Source of the DNA: Calendula officinalis
Taxonomy: Eukaryota > Streptophyta > Magnoliopsida > Asterales > Asteraceae
Assembly: GCA_963853835.1 (NCBI GenBank)
Contig: OY970820.1
Coordinates: 30,156,873 to 30,220,872, forward strand
Direction: 5' to 3'
Length of the DNA: 64,000 nucleotides
The notes beneath the pieces were generated by a model. It saw nothing but the letters and a program-made list of their open reading frames with translations, was not told where the DNA came from and ran no database searches. This document shows, piece by piece, positions 24,385-36,504 of this stretch (the first letter of the stretch is position 1; the number at the start of each line of letters is the position of its first letter). Both the position numbers and the translations under genes were made by a program.

Positions 24385-27300
24385 AAAATTGTTACTTCTT
24401 TCATTTCGGGCAGAGTTGACTTAAACTGTTTGGAAGATACGGAACTCAAATATTTGTGGAACTTCTTCATGATTTTCATGAACAATGACAATATTTGTTG
24501 TCTTTCCAAATTCATGGCTACCTGTACAAACATGAACATAAAATTTTCTTATATATTAAAAAAAATTCCTTTAAGGTTCATTTAAAACTAACTAACTAAC
24601 CTCGGCATAAGAAGCATCTTGGCTCTGCAAGCCCATGCATAGTAACAAAGACGCCTGCACATAGGATAATGTAACTGGCAGCTTCTCCTCAAAGTATAGT
24701 GATGCAAGTCGCGGTTTCAGATCTGAAATCTGAAAATAAATAAATAGATAAATAATCAGTTGCAGTATTTAATAGATTTCATTTCATTATATAAATGACA
24801 TAAATTGTATTTGTAAATGTTCATCGATTTTGATAAACGTTTTTTCAGGTTTATTGATTCCTATTATATGCAGTTTCACAATATTTAAAAGTTAAAAAAG
24901 TGATTACATGACTTGATATTTGTAATGATTTTTTAAAGGTTGTCTATTTTTTGTTTGTGGAATGTGTAGGGGTATATAAGTAATTTTCTCACCAGATGAT
25001 AATCAGCCAAATGGTTGACATAAGCTTCAAGTTTTTCCATTTTAATTGGCGAATCAATGATATAATACATATCATGTGGAATGGTTGGTGAAGGCTCGAC
25101 GTCTGCAAAGCTGAGTTTTGGATCCAAGATACTACAAAAAAATAAGTAGGCAAATATATAATAATTAATATTATATTGTTATTTTAAAGCATTAAAAACA
25201 TTGTAAAAAAAATGAGATATCAGAAACACAAACCTCATTGCAAGCTTGTATTCCATGGTTTTAAAACTTGGAGAAGACAACAAACGGCTAATAAAGGATT
25301 CCCTGAATTCTAAGATTATAAAGAAAAATCATTTGACCCGTTTAATTATTCAATATTGGTTGGGTTTTATGTCAAACGGGTAAATTAAAAAATAGTTAAA
25401 GGAGAACGGGTTGTATACAAATTACAATCTCCTACAATTTATTTCGAGATTTAGAATTAAGAAGTGTAGTAATATTGTTTTTTAATCATAATTACAAACA
25501 AAAAACGGAGCAAACCTCGATAATAAGGAGCAAAAAAGCCCAATTTATCTGACCCTTTAACTTCAATATCATCAGTTTCCAATGGTTTCAGAAGCATGCA
25601 TGTATGCTCACCAGTCACAGAATTCTGCAAAAAAGGTACAGATTAAATCTTTAAATATGTGTACAAGAGAGAATATATACATAAGTTTAAAAATAATAAA
25701 AACTTAACTGGAACTTCACAAATGTAAAATGGAGCAAAATTATGTTTTCTCCAGAAACGCAAAAGGTTTAAAGTAAGCCCAAAAGAGACACCAAGATAAT
25801 GAAGCTTTTCGGGCTGTCTTTCACTAAGATGCAAGAGCAAAGGAGGAAGGTTTGACCTAGGTTTTATAGTTTCTTCAAGTAAGGAAACCTGAAAATTAAA
25901 TAAATAATTAAATAAATAATCAAAAAACGTAATAAGTTTAATTGGTGATAATAAGATCATACTTTTTCAGCTGCTTCAATTATCTTGAGAGGTGGAGATT
26001 CTGGATCATTTTTGGTATCGTCTACTTCTTCAGATATTGGAGTGAATTGACCCTCAAAGTACCTATATGATTATATATTTATATTATAATTATAATTTGA
26101 AGAAAAAAGTAATCTTATTTTAATTTCTAGAGATTAAAAATATAAAACCTACAATAATTTAATTTTCCAAACTGGAAAATAAAAACATTTGAACATATTT
26201 TCAGTAGTTTTCTAGAAATAAATGAACACCTCTCATATTCTAGAAAAATGGAGATGAAAAATTAGAGAAAAATTTCTGAAACTAAACACATGATATAGTT
26301 AGTTAGTTAGTTAGTACCTTGATAGCAATTCTATGGCAGCTGAACCATATCCAAGCTGCAAAATGATGAAAGAACAATCACTAATTAACATCATGAAAAT
26401 CTATATTTGTATTTTGTAATAATATTATATTTCACATAAATAATAATACATACCTTCATTGCATTTGGGTGAGTTGCGATACGGACAATTCTAGCACCAG
26501 AAAGACTTGGGAAATCTTTATTTCTGAATTGTTCACAAAATTTCCATGGAATTTGGTCTCCAGATGGCTGATAACCAGCACTTAAACTTTTCATGGTAGA
26601 AGCCTTTGAAATTTTTCCCTCAAAACACACCTGTCATTTACAACAATTTCAAAAATAATTTCATTTACTACCAGAATAAAAACTAGGGTTAGATAATCGG
26701 TTAGACATAGAAAGAAAAATAAGAACAAACCTGAATAACACAAAGAATATCTGGGAGTTGATTCTTTGACTCATTGACAGGTCCTGCAAACATAAGTTAT
26801 TAATATTCCCTATATATGTCAAGCTATAAATATTTATAAAGTCAACATTTTTCAATTTTCTATATATAATAAATAAATAAAAAATGTTACCAAGTAACAC
26901 GAACAAGTGATGAGCTGGAGCATCAGCCAATAATTGAAGATCATTTGGAGAATTTTTGTAGTGAGAAGCAACGTATAAAGCCATCATTCTCTGAATAGCA
27001 TAAGTATATATAAGCACCAATATACATACATAAACACATAATTAAAAAATAAAAATTTTAATAAATAAATAATAATTACCTGCAGAAATAACTCGCTATC
27101 TTTATGATATGAGAAAAGTGTATCCCGGTTAACATAATACAGATCACACTCACTAGGAGGAGGTAACCTATTTGCACAATCAACAACTTACTAATCAATT
27201 GAGACAATTAATAAATAAATAAAATATAAAAAAGTAAATACGATTTTAAGGAAATATTTGAACCTGTTGATGCTAGGGATGGAATTTGATATATCCAAAC

Positions 27301-27586
27301 AAAGTAGATTGTTAAGCCACAATTCAACTGGATCACCAGATGCATATCTAATAGCTTCACTCAAATCTATCTTCTTGAAATTGCGACCTATGAATTAAAT
27401 CATATTAAGTTTTTTTTATTATTATTATTATAAATGCCAAAATCAAAATATTAAATCATACCAGAAGTAACAGTATCTGTGCTTTTTTTAGATGCTCGGC
27501 TTTGTTCTTCTAACTGTTCCAACAGCTTTAATGATAATGATCGCCCTGTACCTTCATAACTTCAAGAAAAGAAGACATACAATAAT

Positions 27587-27673
<87 letters not shown>

Positions 27674-28301
27674 CTGAAAATATACATTGATATACGTATT
27701 TATGTATATATATACGACATACCCATTAACAGTAGAAGAAAGAAAAACGAGATAAGGTCCAAGTAAAGACTTGACAACTGGTAAGGGAATAGCTGCAGCT
27801 TCATCAACCACCAAAAGTTCAACTTGTGACAGTTTTCCAGATTCATGAGGTTGTATATACTGCAACCACACATGATTTTATTTTTATTTTTTTTATATTA
27901 ATTTCTGGCCCGAAAAAGATAGATTTTTAGAAAAATGATTAATATCACATATGCCAATCGTGCGTGTATACGAACCTGAATTGTTTGTCTATGCTGTTTG
28001 TAGATATTTATTCTGATAGTCACTTTTTTGAGTTCTGGATTTGAGCTTCTCACAATATCATAATCCAAATGCTCCTGCAAAACAAAAAAAACAAAAATTC
28101 ATTAAGATTGATACTTAGTTTAACTAACTTTTAAAATAAGAACAGGAACAACATTCACCTTGTACTCGAGCATATCAAATCCCTTTGATACAAATTCAAA
28201 CAAAGTTTTTAAATTTTCCGGGCTGGGAGCAGTAACAAAAATATTTGAATACCTGCAGAATTGTATGTTCATTAGATGAAAAAAAAATCAACAGAAATTA
28301 G

Positions 28302-28357
<56 letters not shown>

Positions 28358-30401
28358 CTGTGTGTGTGTGTGTGTGTGTAATGTTACCCTGCAGCAACAG
28401 CTCCAGCAACTGCAAGACCAAGTGCAGCTGATTTTCCACGACCACGACCAGCAAGTAAAGCCACTGTGCTTCGAAGTGTTTTATCCAATATTGCATCAAG
28501 AAATGTAATTACAGCTTTACCCTGAATAAATAAATAAATAAATAAATAAATAAATATAAATTCAGAATATGTTACAAAAAATATAAAGAATAAAAGTGAG
28601 CAACATAAGTACCTGGTCTAATGTGCAACACTTTTTAATCAGTGGACCAACAGGAAAATCATCTTTTAATTGCTCTTTAAGATCTTTCAACCCTCGCTCT
28701 GCTTCTGAGAGCCCATCTGACTGTTATAAAGAAGCAAAAATAAGAAGTTAGAACAAAAGTCAACATTGACCAACAAACATTGACCTAAAGTCTTTATAAA
28801 AGGTACAAAAATTACTCTATTTGGATAAATTTAGAAATTTACCTCAATTACTGGAACTGGTGTGATTGACCTCATATGAGATGAAATTGGTAAAATATTC
28901 AATTCATCATCCATAACAATACATGATTCACATGATGCAAGAGAAAGTAAGAAACGTTCATTGAATCGCCCAGTGGCTAAAGAATGAGATTCTGTACGAA
29001 ATCTCTCATGAACATCCTGCAAATAGCACAAAAACAATAAAAGATCATTTTATATCTAAAGACAAAATTAAATATCAGTAAAATGTCTTTATTTCTTATG
29101 AAAAAGAGAAATATTGTGACTCATACCATGACCATAGTGTATAGACTGGCTAGTGAAGACAGAGAACGAAGCAACAGAATAACCAACCCACCACCTTCAA
29201 CTGTTTCTATAGTTCTTGCAAGAAGATTTGGAGTCAAAGCCTCAAAATCCTGAAGAAAAAAAGAAAAAAAAAATTACTTTGCATATGAATTATGAACTAA
29301 CATGTAACAGCTAAAACAGATTTGACATAATGACAATAAAAAATGTAATTTACCTGTAATATACACATGCCGAATGTATTTCCAAGAATCCTCTCGGAGT
29401 CCTTGTACTGACAATACTGAATTCCTGCAGTTTCAAGAAAAAGGGACAACGGGTCTGCCTTTTCAGGGTCCAGTTGACCTCTTTGCATTAGCTTCTTGAC
29501 TTGTTTGACCCTTTTTTTCTTGTGACTGTCAGACATGGTCAATAAACATGAAATTAGGCCCGGATTTTAAGTATATTAAATCTCATAAGCAACAAAATCA
29601 CACATTCTAAGTACACAAAGCACCACTATTAAAACTTAGATTCAAGGTAGTGTTTGGGTATGAGTAAGTTTGCATCTCAACAAAGTGAGTAAAAGATAGG
29701 TTTTAGAATATATGGAAAGAATTTGCCAAAATTGAACTTTATTCGGGTCACTAAATTTGTCAAACAATGAATTTTAACACCTAGTTTTGGCAAAGGTTAC
29801 GCTTTCACTCTATAAGTTGTTAAAACTTAACTTTCACAAATGAATCTTACACACGATGTCAAAGTTGGGATCTTTGTTTATAATTTATGAACCATCAACA
29901 CTTGTATTCAACTGCCTGGTCTAAGGAAGTTGATTTTTGTTCAAAAATGTTTAAATTCGACATTAATTTCGAAGTTGAAGGTAAATTGCTTTACATCCAA
30001 ATTCAAAACCTACCTCTTCATCTGAAATTGATAAAATCAAATGGTAAATAAGGAAAAACAAAGTTAAAGGAAGAACCTGCTGAGTTCAAGTTTATCCTTG
30101 TAACACCATAGAACATTAGGTCTAGCCTTAACAGTTGATTTGGTAAGTATGTAGTGGAGGTTCACAATCTGCTCACAGCACAAAATACAGTACATAAAAT
30201 CAAAACTCCATAAACAGAAAATATATACGTATATATTAATATATAGATACAACTACACAAGTGTGTGTATGTGTATGTTTTAGAGAGTGGACTGGCCTGG
30301 TCACGTGACTTGTCTCCGATAATGACGAAAATAGAACGGTGTCTGGTTTTGACTCCGTTTTCAATTAGGGTTCTAATACGTTCATCCACCTTCTTCCTCA
30401 T
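23242..30401 (-). CDS. NAT10: RNA cytidine acetyltransferase (NAT10/Kre33 homologue), about 26 exons
   Basis: The start ATG is at 30401 (MRKKVDERIRTLIENGVK) and the stop TAA at 23242. Exons read in order: GDKSRDQ, IVNLHYILTKS, HKKKRVKQVKKLM, DFEALTPNLLARTIE, DVHERFRTESHSLATGRFNE, then the Walker A exon LAGRGRGKSAALG (28388-28523), YSNIFVTAPSPENL, the Walker B exon VVDEAAAIPLP (27721-27861), LPPPSECDLYYVNRDTLF, and the GNAT exons ARIVRIATHPNAMK and LGYGSAAIELLSRYFEGQ (about 26060-26630). The tRNA-binding C-terminal domain follows, and a Lys/Ser-rich tail ends KKKRTSS. The family makes N4-acetylcytidine in 18S rRNA and tRNA-Ser/Leu in the nucleolus using ATP and acetyl-CoA. All expected modules are present in order with no stop seen, so it looks functional. 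Intron 1 seems to use a GC donor. Introns carry AT/TG microsatellites and two MITEs. Confidence 0.95.
23750..24054. mobile_element. Stowaway-like MITE in NAT10 intron (TSD TA)
   Basis: The 305-bp unit has the inverted termini CTTCCTCCGATTCAAA and TTTGAATCGGAGGAAG with extended arms (AAGTGCTACACTTTCC), flanked by TA on both sides. An internal partial duplication of the left arm (TTCAAAATAAGTGCTACAC) is seen at about 23791. Confidence 0.9.
24064..24306. mobile_element. TIR MITE adjoining the Stowaway, NAT10 intron
   Basis: The left arm ATAGGAATGAGTTCCCTTG...GAATGTGAGAAT pairs with the right arm ATTCTCACATTCTTACG...CAAAGGAACCCTCCCCTAT. The centre has a GC-rich GCCGCGCGGCGCG and a repeated ATCATCGATGA. 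The flanks are TA-rich, so the target duplication cannot be resolved. It lies in the intron between the exons ending at 24396 and starting at 23668. Confidence 0.75.
24303..24380. repeat. (AT)n microsatellite, NAT10 intron
   Basis: About 38 uninterrupted AT units next to the MITE end. It produces meaningless Tyr-Ile open frames on both strands. Confidence 0.97.
27591..27671. repeat. (TA)n microsatellite, NAT10 intron
   Basis: About 40 uninterrupted TA units in the intron between the Walker B exon (27721-27861) and the YEGTGRSLSL exon (27461-27563). Confidence 0.97.
28305..28379. repeat. Compound (TA)n(TG)n microsatellite, NAT10 intron
   Basis: A TA run followed by TG units with single TCTG interruptions, just upstream on the plus strand of the exon that encodes Walker A. 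Confidence 0.97.
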
Positions 30402-32549
30402 TTTGCTTGCTTTTTTTATCTCGGATTACCGGCGACGGCTAGTTAGCTTAAATTGGCGGGGTGCTTTTTAAGCTCCGGGAAACTGCAAATGCATTTTACA
30501 GCGATGGTGGAGAACTGGTTTTAGGGTCTAATAAAATTGGGCCGTAATGGTTTCAGTTGCGTGGCCCAAAAGAAACAGGCCTTGTTTTGATATTTAAGGC
30601 TTTGCAGCCGTAGTATATATATGTCCTTGAGTCTGCTTTCAAATACCATCCCTTAAAAATCATATCATAACTACGCCTTTACAAATTAGACCGAGAACCG
30701 AACGAAAATGAAGAACTAAATCGAACCGAGTTATATCAGTTCGGTTCTCGGTCCTTTTTTATGAAGAATCGGTTCTCGGTTCGGTCCGGTCCAATACCGA
30801 GAAAAAAATCGAAGAAATGACATCGATTCTCGGTTCGGTTCGGTTCCAGCTGGTTCTTGGTCCGGTTCCGAGCATCATCCGTACGGTCCTCAGTTCGGCC
30901 AAAACCATTTTTTTGTTCCCCATCTAGTTGGTCTGGTCCGATCAGGTTCTTGGACCGTGCACATGCTTAATCATAACGAGTATCTTAACTATAGAATAAC
31001 ATCCCTTAAGAATCACAAACCATGGATGGTTATGCTTTAAGAGGATATTTGGGATTGCGATATGTAAATTACCTGTTTACCCTATTTTCAAAATGCAATA
31101 ATCTAGATTGTACTATTTGGATAATAAAAGTGAATAAATAATTGTTGTCCAACACAGCTCAAAAACGTTATTTTGGATAAGTATCTAGGCAGATGCTTTT
31201 TGCAAACGCCATTTTAGCAACATCATTTTGAAAACGTAGTTTTTCAAAATGCAATCCCAAACAGGCAAACACCCACTAAAACTTTGTACAGTAACAAAAT
31301 AAATAATCCTTAGCCATAACTGTTAGAGCATCAAATATGGTAACATAAGTCGGACTGTCACCTATGCGCCACCTCACTTGTTATAAACCACCTTCTAAAA
31401 TATGAACTTATTTTTTGCTAAATGTCAAAAACAAATTGTGGCAAATAACAGAAAGATGTTTTGGATTTTAATAAACATTTATAAAATAATGAAAATTAAG
31501 AAGTTTTGTAATGTTATACATTTTCTATTTAGGTTTAACTAACATGTTACATGTATGGTTTATAGTTAATTGTTCAAAGTAGTTTTTAATTTCTTTGTAG
31601 TATTAAGGGACACATCTTAACTTTAATAATTCATGTTATATTCAATGAGAATCAAGGTTCTAAAATATATTTTGACAATTGATACTCAAACAAGTAGAAT
31701 AGTGCTACGCGCGTTGCTGCGTATTTATTATGTACATATTTTTTATATGGAGTATAAAAAGACTAATATATTAACCTAACATCTTATTGAAAATGCATAA
31801 TGTCAAGATATAAAGTTAAAAAGTAAAACTAAATTTTAAATGTGTTGTCTATGAAACATAAAAGTTACAAAAAAGGGAAGTAAAAAATATGTATGTTTGG
31901 AAGTAAAGTATATAAACAAAACTTTTAGTGAAATAAAATTTTTAATCTATTAAAAATAAATAAATAGAAGTATATATTTCTAAATAATTCTTAAAATTAT
32001 ATATTTGGTTTGTGTCGATCTATATATACTTAAAATAAAAAAGAATTGTAATAGTTTCTTTTTATATCAATACTAATAATAGACGTAAAAGTTTGAAACT
32101 TTATTTAAAAATTAATTTTTATAAAGTAATTCGAAAATAAAAGGACAAAATGGGCGCTGGAGGGTCTTGAACACAATGTGGACCGGATGCTATGGCTGGG
32201 TGTTAGCCAGTATGGCAAGAAAGAAATGATGTTCTTAAATGCACTTTATCATATATAAATATATGCAAAAATAAGTAAAAAGAATCCACCAATCACAATC
32301 AACTGAACAATAACTTTCCTACCACAATTGCATTATAGGTAGAATGTTTATTAGCAAAATAATTCATATGGTTTTATGCATTAAACATACCTTAGGGGCA
32401 AACTTTGACATGATTCATTTTATGTTATTCCTTTTCAATTAAAGCTAAACATATTTTGAATCTACACATTAATTAGTAAATGGCCAAAATTTGCCATCTT
32501 TAATAAGTTTCTTGTTTCTACCTAAATAAAATGTTTGTTAAGCTCATAT
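30402..32549. other. Intergenic between NAT10 and the CSLA fragment
   Basis: Includes the probable NAT10 promoter (30402-30620). A CGGTTC-rich dispersed repeat lies at about 30697-30975. A hairpin MITE-like unit at about 31042-31264 has arms TTTGGGATTGC and GCAATCCCAAA. AT-rich sequence follows to 32500. A TE-like phrase GTGCTACGCGCGTTGCTGCG is seen at about 31704. No gene was recognised. Confidence 0.45.
31042..31264. mobile_element. MITE-like inverted repeat (GTTTGGGATTGC type)
   Basis: The left part has ATTTGGGATTGC and the right part has GCAATCCCAAAC. Inner arms also match (TTTTCAAAATGCAAT against its complement). The termini resemble hAT MITEs. Exact ends and duplication are unresolved. 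Confidence 0.5.
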
Positions 32550-32960
32550 ATGACGCAGAAAGTGACATTATTGAAGAAGATTTACGTGATTTATAATTTC
32601 TTCTTTGTTAGAAAAATCGTTGCACATATTGTCACGTTTATCTTCTATTGTGTGGTATTGCCCACAACGGTTTTCATGCCCGAAGTGAAAGTTCCCATTT
32701 GGGGCGCCGTTTATATCCCATCGATTGTCACTCTAATCAATGCAGTTGGGACTCCGAGGTCATTTCACATAGTGTTTGTTTGGATCCTTTTTGAGAATGT
32801 TATGTCACTACATCAGACTAAGGGGACATTTATCGGGCTTTTCGGGACAGGAACGAGTGTTAATGAATGGGTTGTCACAAAGAACATTGGAGAAGCTTTG
32901 AAACCAAAACCGGGCTCAAAAGCTGCCAAAAAACCTCGAATTCATATAGGAGAAAGGTAA
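32550..32960 (+). pseudogene. Glucomannan 4-beta-mannosyltransferase (CSLA) 3' fragment
   Basis: The frame reads KKIYVIYNFFFVRKIVAH, then VTFIFYCVVLPTTV, VPIWGAVYIPSIVTLINAVG, SFHIVFVWILFENVMSLHQT, KGTFIGLFGTG and NEWVVTKNIGEALK. These are the last transmembrane segments and C-terminal tail of CSLA enzymes of the Golgi, which polymerise mannan and glucomannan. The catalytic glycosyltransferase-2 domain (QxxRW and the DXD/TED motifs, in the first 350 or so residues of the family) is absent from the window, so this is a truncated relic. The tail ends KKPRIHIGER followed by TAA; full-length relatives usually continue a little further. A hAT MITE sits right at the stop. Confidence 0.88.
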
Positions 32961-32963
32961 ACT

Positions 32964-33498
32964 TAGGGCTGTAAATGAGCCGAGCCGAGCTCGAGCTCGA
33001 CTAGGTTCGAGCTCGGCTCGTTTAATTTTACCGAGCTCGAACTCGAGCTCGGCTTGTTTCGAGCTTTATGTGTAAAGCTCGAGCTCGGCTCGTTTAGGTT
33101 TTTCCAGACTCGGGCTCGGCTCGATTAAGCTCATTTAAGCTTCCATATATACGAAATATATAATTCTTTTAATTAATCATAATATTTAATATATGATGTA
33201 AATTCTTTTTTATATATATATTATTTTATATATGTATATGTATAATATATATACACATAATTAGATGAGTACGTAATATGTATTTATATTTTTTTATAAG
33301 AATTTACTATTTTAGCTCGTTTAGGCTCGCGAGCCTAAATGAGCTCTTAGTATGAAGCTCGGGCTCGGGCTCGTTTATTAAACGAGCTCTAAGTTAAGCT
33401 CGAGCTCGGCTCGAACTCGTTTAACTCGAGTTTTTATTGATCTTTTAACGAGCCGAGCTCGAGTAGCTCACGAACAACTCGGCTCACTTACACCCCTA
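32964..33498. mobile_element. hAT MITE rich in GAGCTCGGCTCG (TSD GGTAAACT)
   Basis: The 535-bp element begins TAGGGCTGTAAATGAGCC and ends GGCTCACTTACACCCCTA, giving inverted termini TAGGGSTGTAA. The exact 8-bp duplication GGTAAACT stands at 32956-32963 and 33499-33506, which defines hAT. Much of the body is an interlaced GAGCTCGAGCTCGGCTCG palindromic repeat, with an AT-rich core at 33140-33300. Confidence 0.93.
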
Positions 33499-33506
33499 GG
33501 TAAACT

Positions 33507-33753
33507 ATAGTTTTTTGTAGCATTTAAATGGGCTTGTACGTACATGTGATAGCCCATGGGCCACAATAATGGGCTTAACCGTTTTGAGCAAAAAGTCGTT
33601 TTCTACCTAGCCCAGCTAATTCTGCCTTTTAAGCTAGTAAAATTCGACATTTAAAACGTATTTTGTGTGGCTCGAAGCCTCGAACCCGTGGGTTTAAAGG
33701 CTTAACACACAAATCCATTGTTTTTGTTGGCCCATAAGTGGCTAGGGCGTTAC
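33507..33753. other. Short spacer before the Harbinger element
   Basis: No gene was seen. A phrase CCTCGAACCCGTGGG at about 33677 resembles a Pol III B box but lacks a matching A box at a clear distance. Confidence 0.4.
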
Positions 33754-36354
33754 TAAGACTACCCGTAATGCACGACCAGTGGAACGATCGCGACCGCCAC
33801 CCATGCGTCCCCCGACACGTCGACCCCGTTACACCCCTTGCCCCCCGACGCGTCGACCAAGGCCAACGGTCGACTAGTCGACCGATACTTCCGACCGTTG
33901 AACGTTCCAAAACACCCCCAAACGGCTATATTTTCCACCACCAACACCCCTTTCAAACTTAATTTTTACCTCTTTTTTACCTTATAAATACCCAATCTTT
34001 TTATTAAAAATTTCATACTTCTCATTTCTTTTCCTCATACTTACTCACATCACACACACTATCTTAAAAATGAGTTTGGACGATTAAATGAATGTCGCTA
34101 ATTTCATTTTTGGCGACAAGGAGGAGGAAAAGATTATACATCTTGGTTTTTTACAAACGGCGGTGGCGTTTCTTGCAAGTTCCAGTTCTAGTATCCCTAG
34201 AAATCCTAGAAGATATGTGAATAGGGACCGTGACGGTGCTCATGACCGTCTCGTGGCAGCTTACTTCGCTGAAAATCCTATGTACAACGAAAAAGATTTT
34301 CGTAAACGTCTCAGGATGAGCCGTGATCTTTTCACACGCATTTTTCGCGATCTCACTAATACCGTCCAATTATTTGCGCAACGTTATGATGCACTTTGGA
34401 ACCCAGGTACTTCTCCGCTAATGAGGTGCACCTCTGCAATTCGTCAGTTAGCATACGGCACCGTACCGGATGCTCTAGACGAATACTTACAAATTGGTGA
34501 GAAAACTAGCCGTGATAGTCTCGCAGAATTCTGTAAAGGGGTTATGCACTTGTATAGAGAAGAATATTTGCGAAAGCCTACTCATACTGGTGTGGCGAAG
34601 CTATACGCTTTTCATGAGGAGAAAAATGGGTTTCCCGGTATGCTAGGAAGCATTGATTGTACGGATTGGCCATGGGCTTAATGTCTAAATACTTACCGTG
34701 GGCAATATGTTAGAGGGGATCACGGGAACGAACCATTCATTTTACTTGAAGCGGTTGCCTCACAAGACCTGTGGTTTTGGCACGCGTTCTTTGGTGTCGC
34801 CGGGTCGAACAACGACATCAACGTGTTACGAGCATCCCATATTTTCAATGATCTCAAAGACGGGAAAGCACCTGAGATACCTTTTTTGGCAAACGGGGTT
34901 CTTACAAATGGGGATATTATCTTACTGACGGGATATATCCGGATTGGTCTGTTCTTGTTAAGTCTATTTCACACCCAAATGCGAATGATGTTAAGCGGGT
35001 GAACTACAAGAAAGCACACGAAGCTGCGAGGAAAGACGTAGAACGAGCATTTGGCGTTCTAAAGAAAAAATGGGGTATAATAAAAACGGCAGCAAGGTCC
35101 CCAAATGTAACATCCCAAAACCCGGCCTAGTAGTTTATTGACCTTAAGGTATTTTATTAAATGTTTATCTGATTAGATGCTATGTAAAATTTATTAGCTT
35201 TCTGTCTTTTGCGGTATTTTAACCACCAAGGGGTTAAAATACCCGACTTGTGATATATTTGATATGGAAATGTGACTTTTATATCTTTGGATTCTTTGTT
35301 GAATTTCGTTTTCGGAAATGCTTTCGTTTTTAAAATTGGAGTCCGTTTGCTATTTTAAATAAATTAACTACGAAAGGGACTTTTCAGACATATACTGTTT
35401 TGTTGGGAAAAAGCCAACATTGGGGCCCCACTACCCTTGTTTGGCCGGATATGGAGAGAGAGGGGGAAACCCTCTCTTTTGTTTTATCTTTATTTTCAAA
35501 TATTATCCTCCCAAGTTACTATTTCATTGAAGAAAACTCCATCTTTTCTCTCTAGCTTTCTTCCTCTTGTTCTTGAGCAATTCTTGGTAAATCCTTGAGC
35601 TAGAACCCGATAATCATACTAAAGATTGTGTAGGAGAAACCTTGAAGTAAGTCACACCTTCACCTTTAATTGTTCTTAAAGTTCTTGAGCTATGTCTTGT
35701 ACTAGGATTTATGGATCTTGTGTCTTGTTGGTGAATCTTGTCATGGATGTTGTTTTATATGTTTATACAAGCTTTTACATCATTTGTATGGTAGATTGTT
35801 GAAGGAAGACAAGGTTTGGTGAATATCACCTTCAACCTCCATTAATGGTGGATGTTGAAGGTGGGTTTTGACAAACCTTGGATTTCTTGATAGTTGAATG
35901 GTTAGAATTGTCCATTAGGTTGAGAAATCGTGTTTGTTAAGTTATGGATGTTAAGAACCTAGTATTGATAGATTTGGTCAAGTAATCTAGCTAGTGATTG
36001 GATGATTTGGGTCAAAATGGTGGACTAGTGATTGTGCAAGTCTAATACTTGGAATTGTGGTAGTTATGAACTTGATGGATTTGCTAAATGATTGTGAATT
36101 GCTGGTATAGAGAATATGTGCTAGTTGATGTAAATGTGAAAGTGTTATGGTCATGTTCGGGTTTTTGGCCCGTTTAGGTCAACTAGTTGTAAATGGGCTA
36201 GATGGTTGTAAATGACTATTTGATGAGTTGTGTTGGTTAGACTAGTTGGTAGTGTCATAAAATGTGTATTTTACGAGCCTTGAGTTGGGATTTGTTAAAT
36301 TGACAATTATGACATTTCGGTGGATTGACCACTAACTCGGTATACTTGTTACAG

Positions 36355-36416
36355 GAACCGGGAAGGAGACTCAGTGATACTAGCTCACTGAGTTAAGGAA
36401 AATCGAGGATTGAAAG
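36355..36416 (+). other. Exon-like hairpin module in LTR (Harbinger-nested copy)
   Basis: TATACTTGTTACAG precedes 62 nt ending AAAG before GTGAGTGG. The stem is a perfect ACTCAGTGA...TCACTGAGT, the longest of the set. Confidence 0.55.
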
Positions 36417-36504
36417 GTGAGTGGATTTAACCTACAACTCGGGTTTCGGTTTTTCCTTAGGTATATGCATACTTGAGAAATGCAGGATTTTAGCTGAGCT
36501 GGGG

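Noticed and set aside
24211..27871. Long Tyr-Ile repeat ORFs at the (AT)n tracts
   Set aside because: They are translations of microsatellites in NAT10 introns and appear on both strands.
23242..30401. NAT10 as a pseudogene because of many repeats
   Set aside because: The repeats are all in introns; every exon I read is open, in order and in family register.
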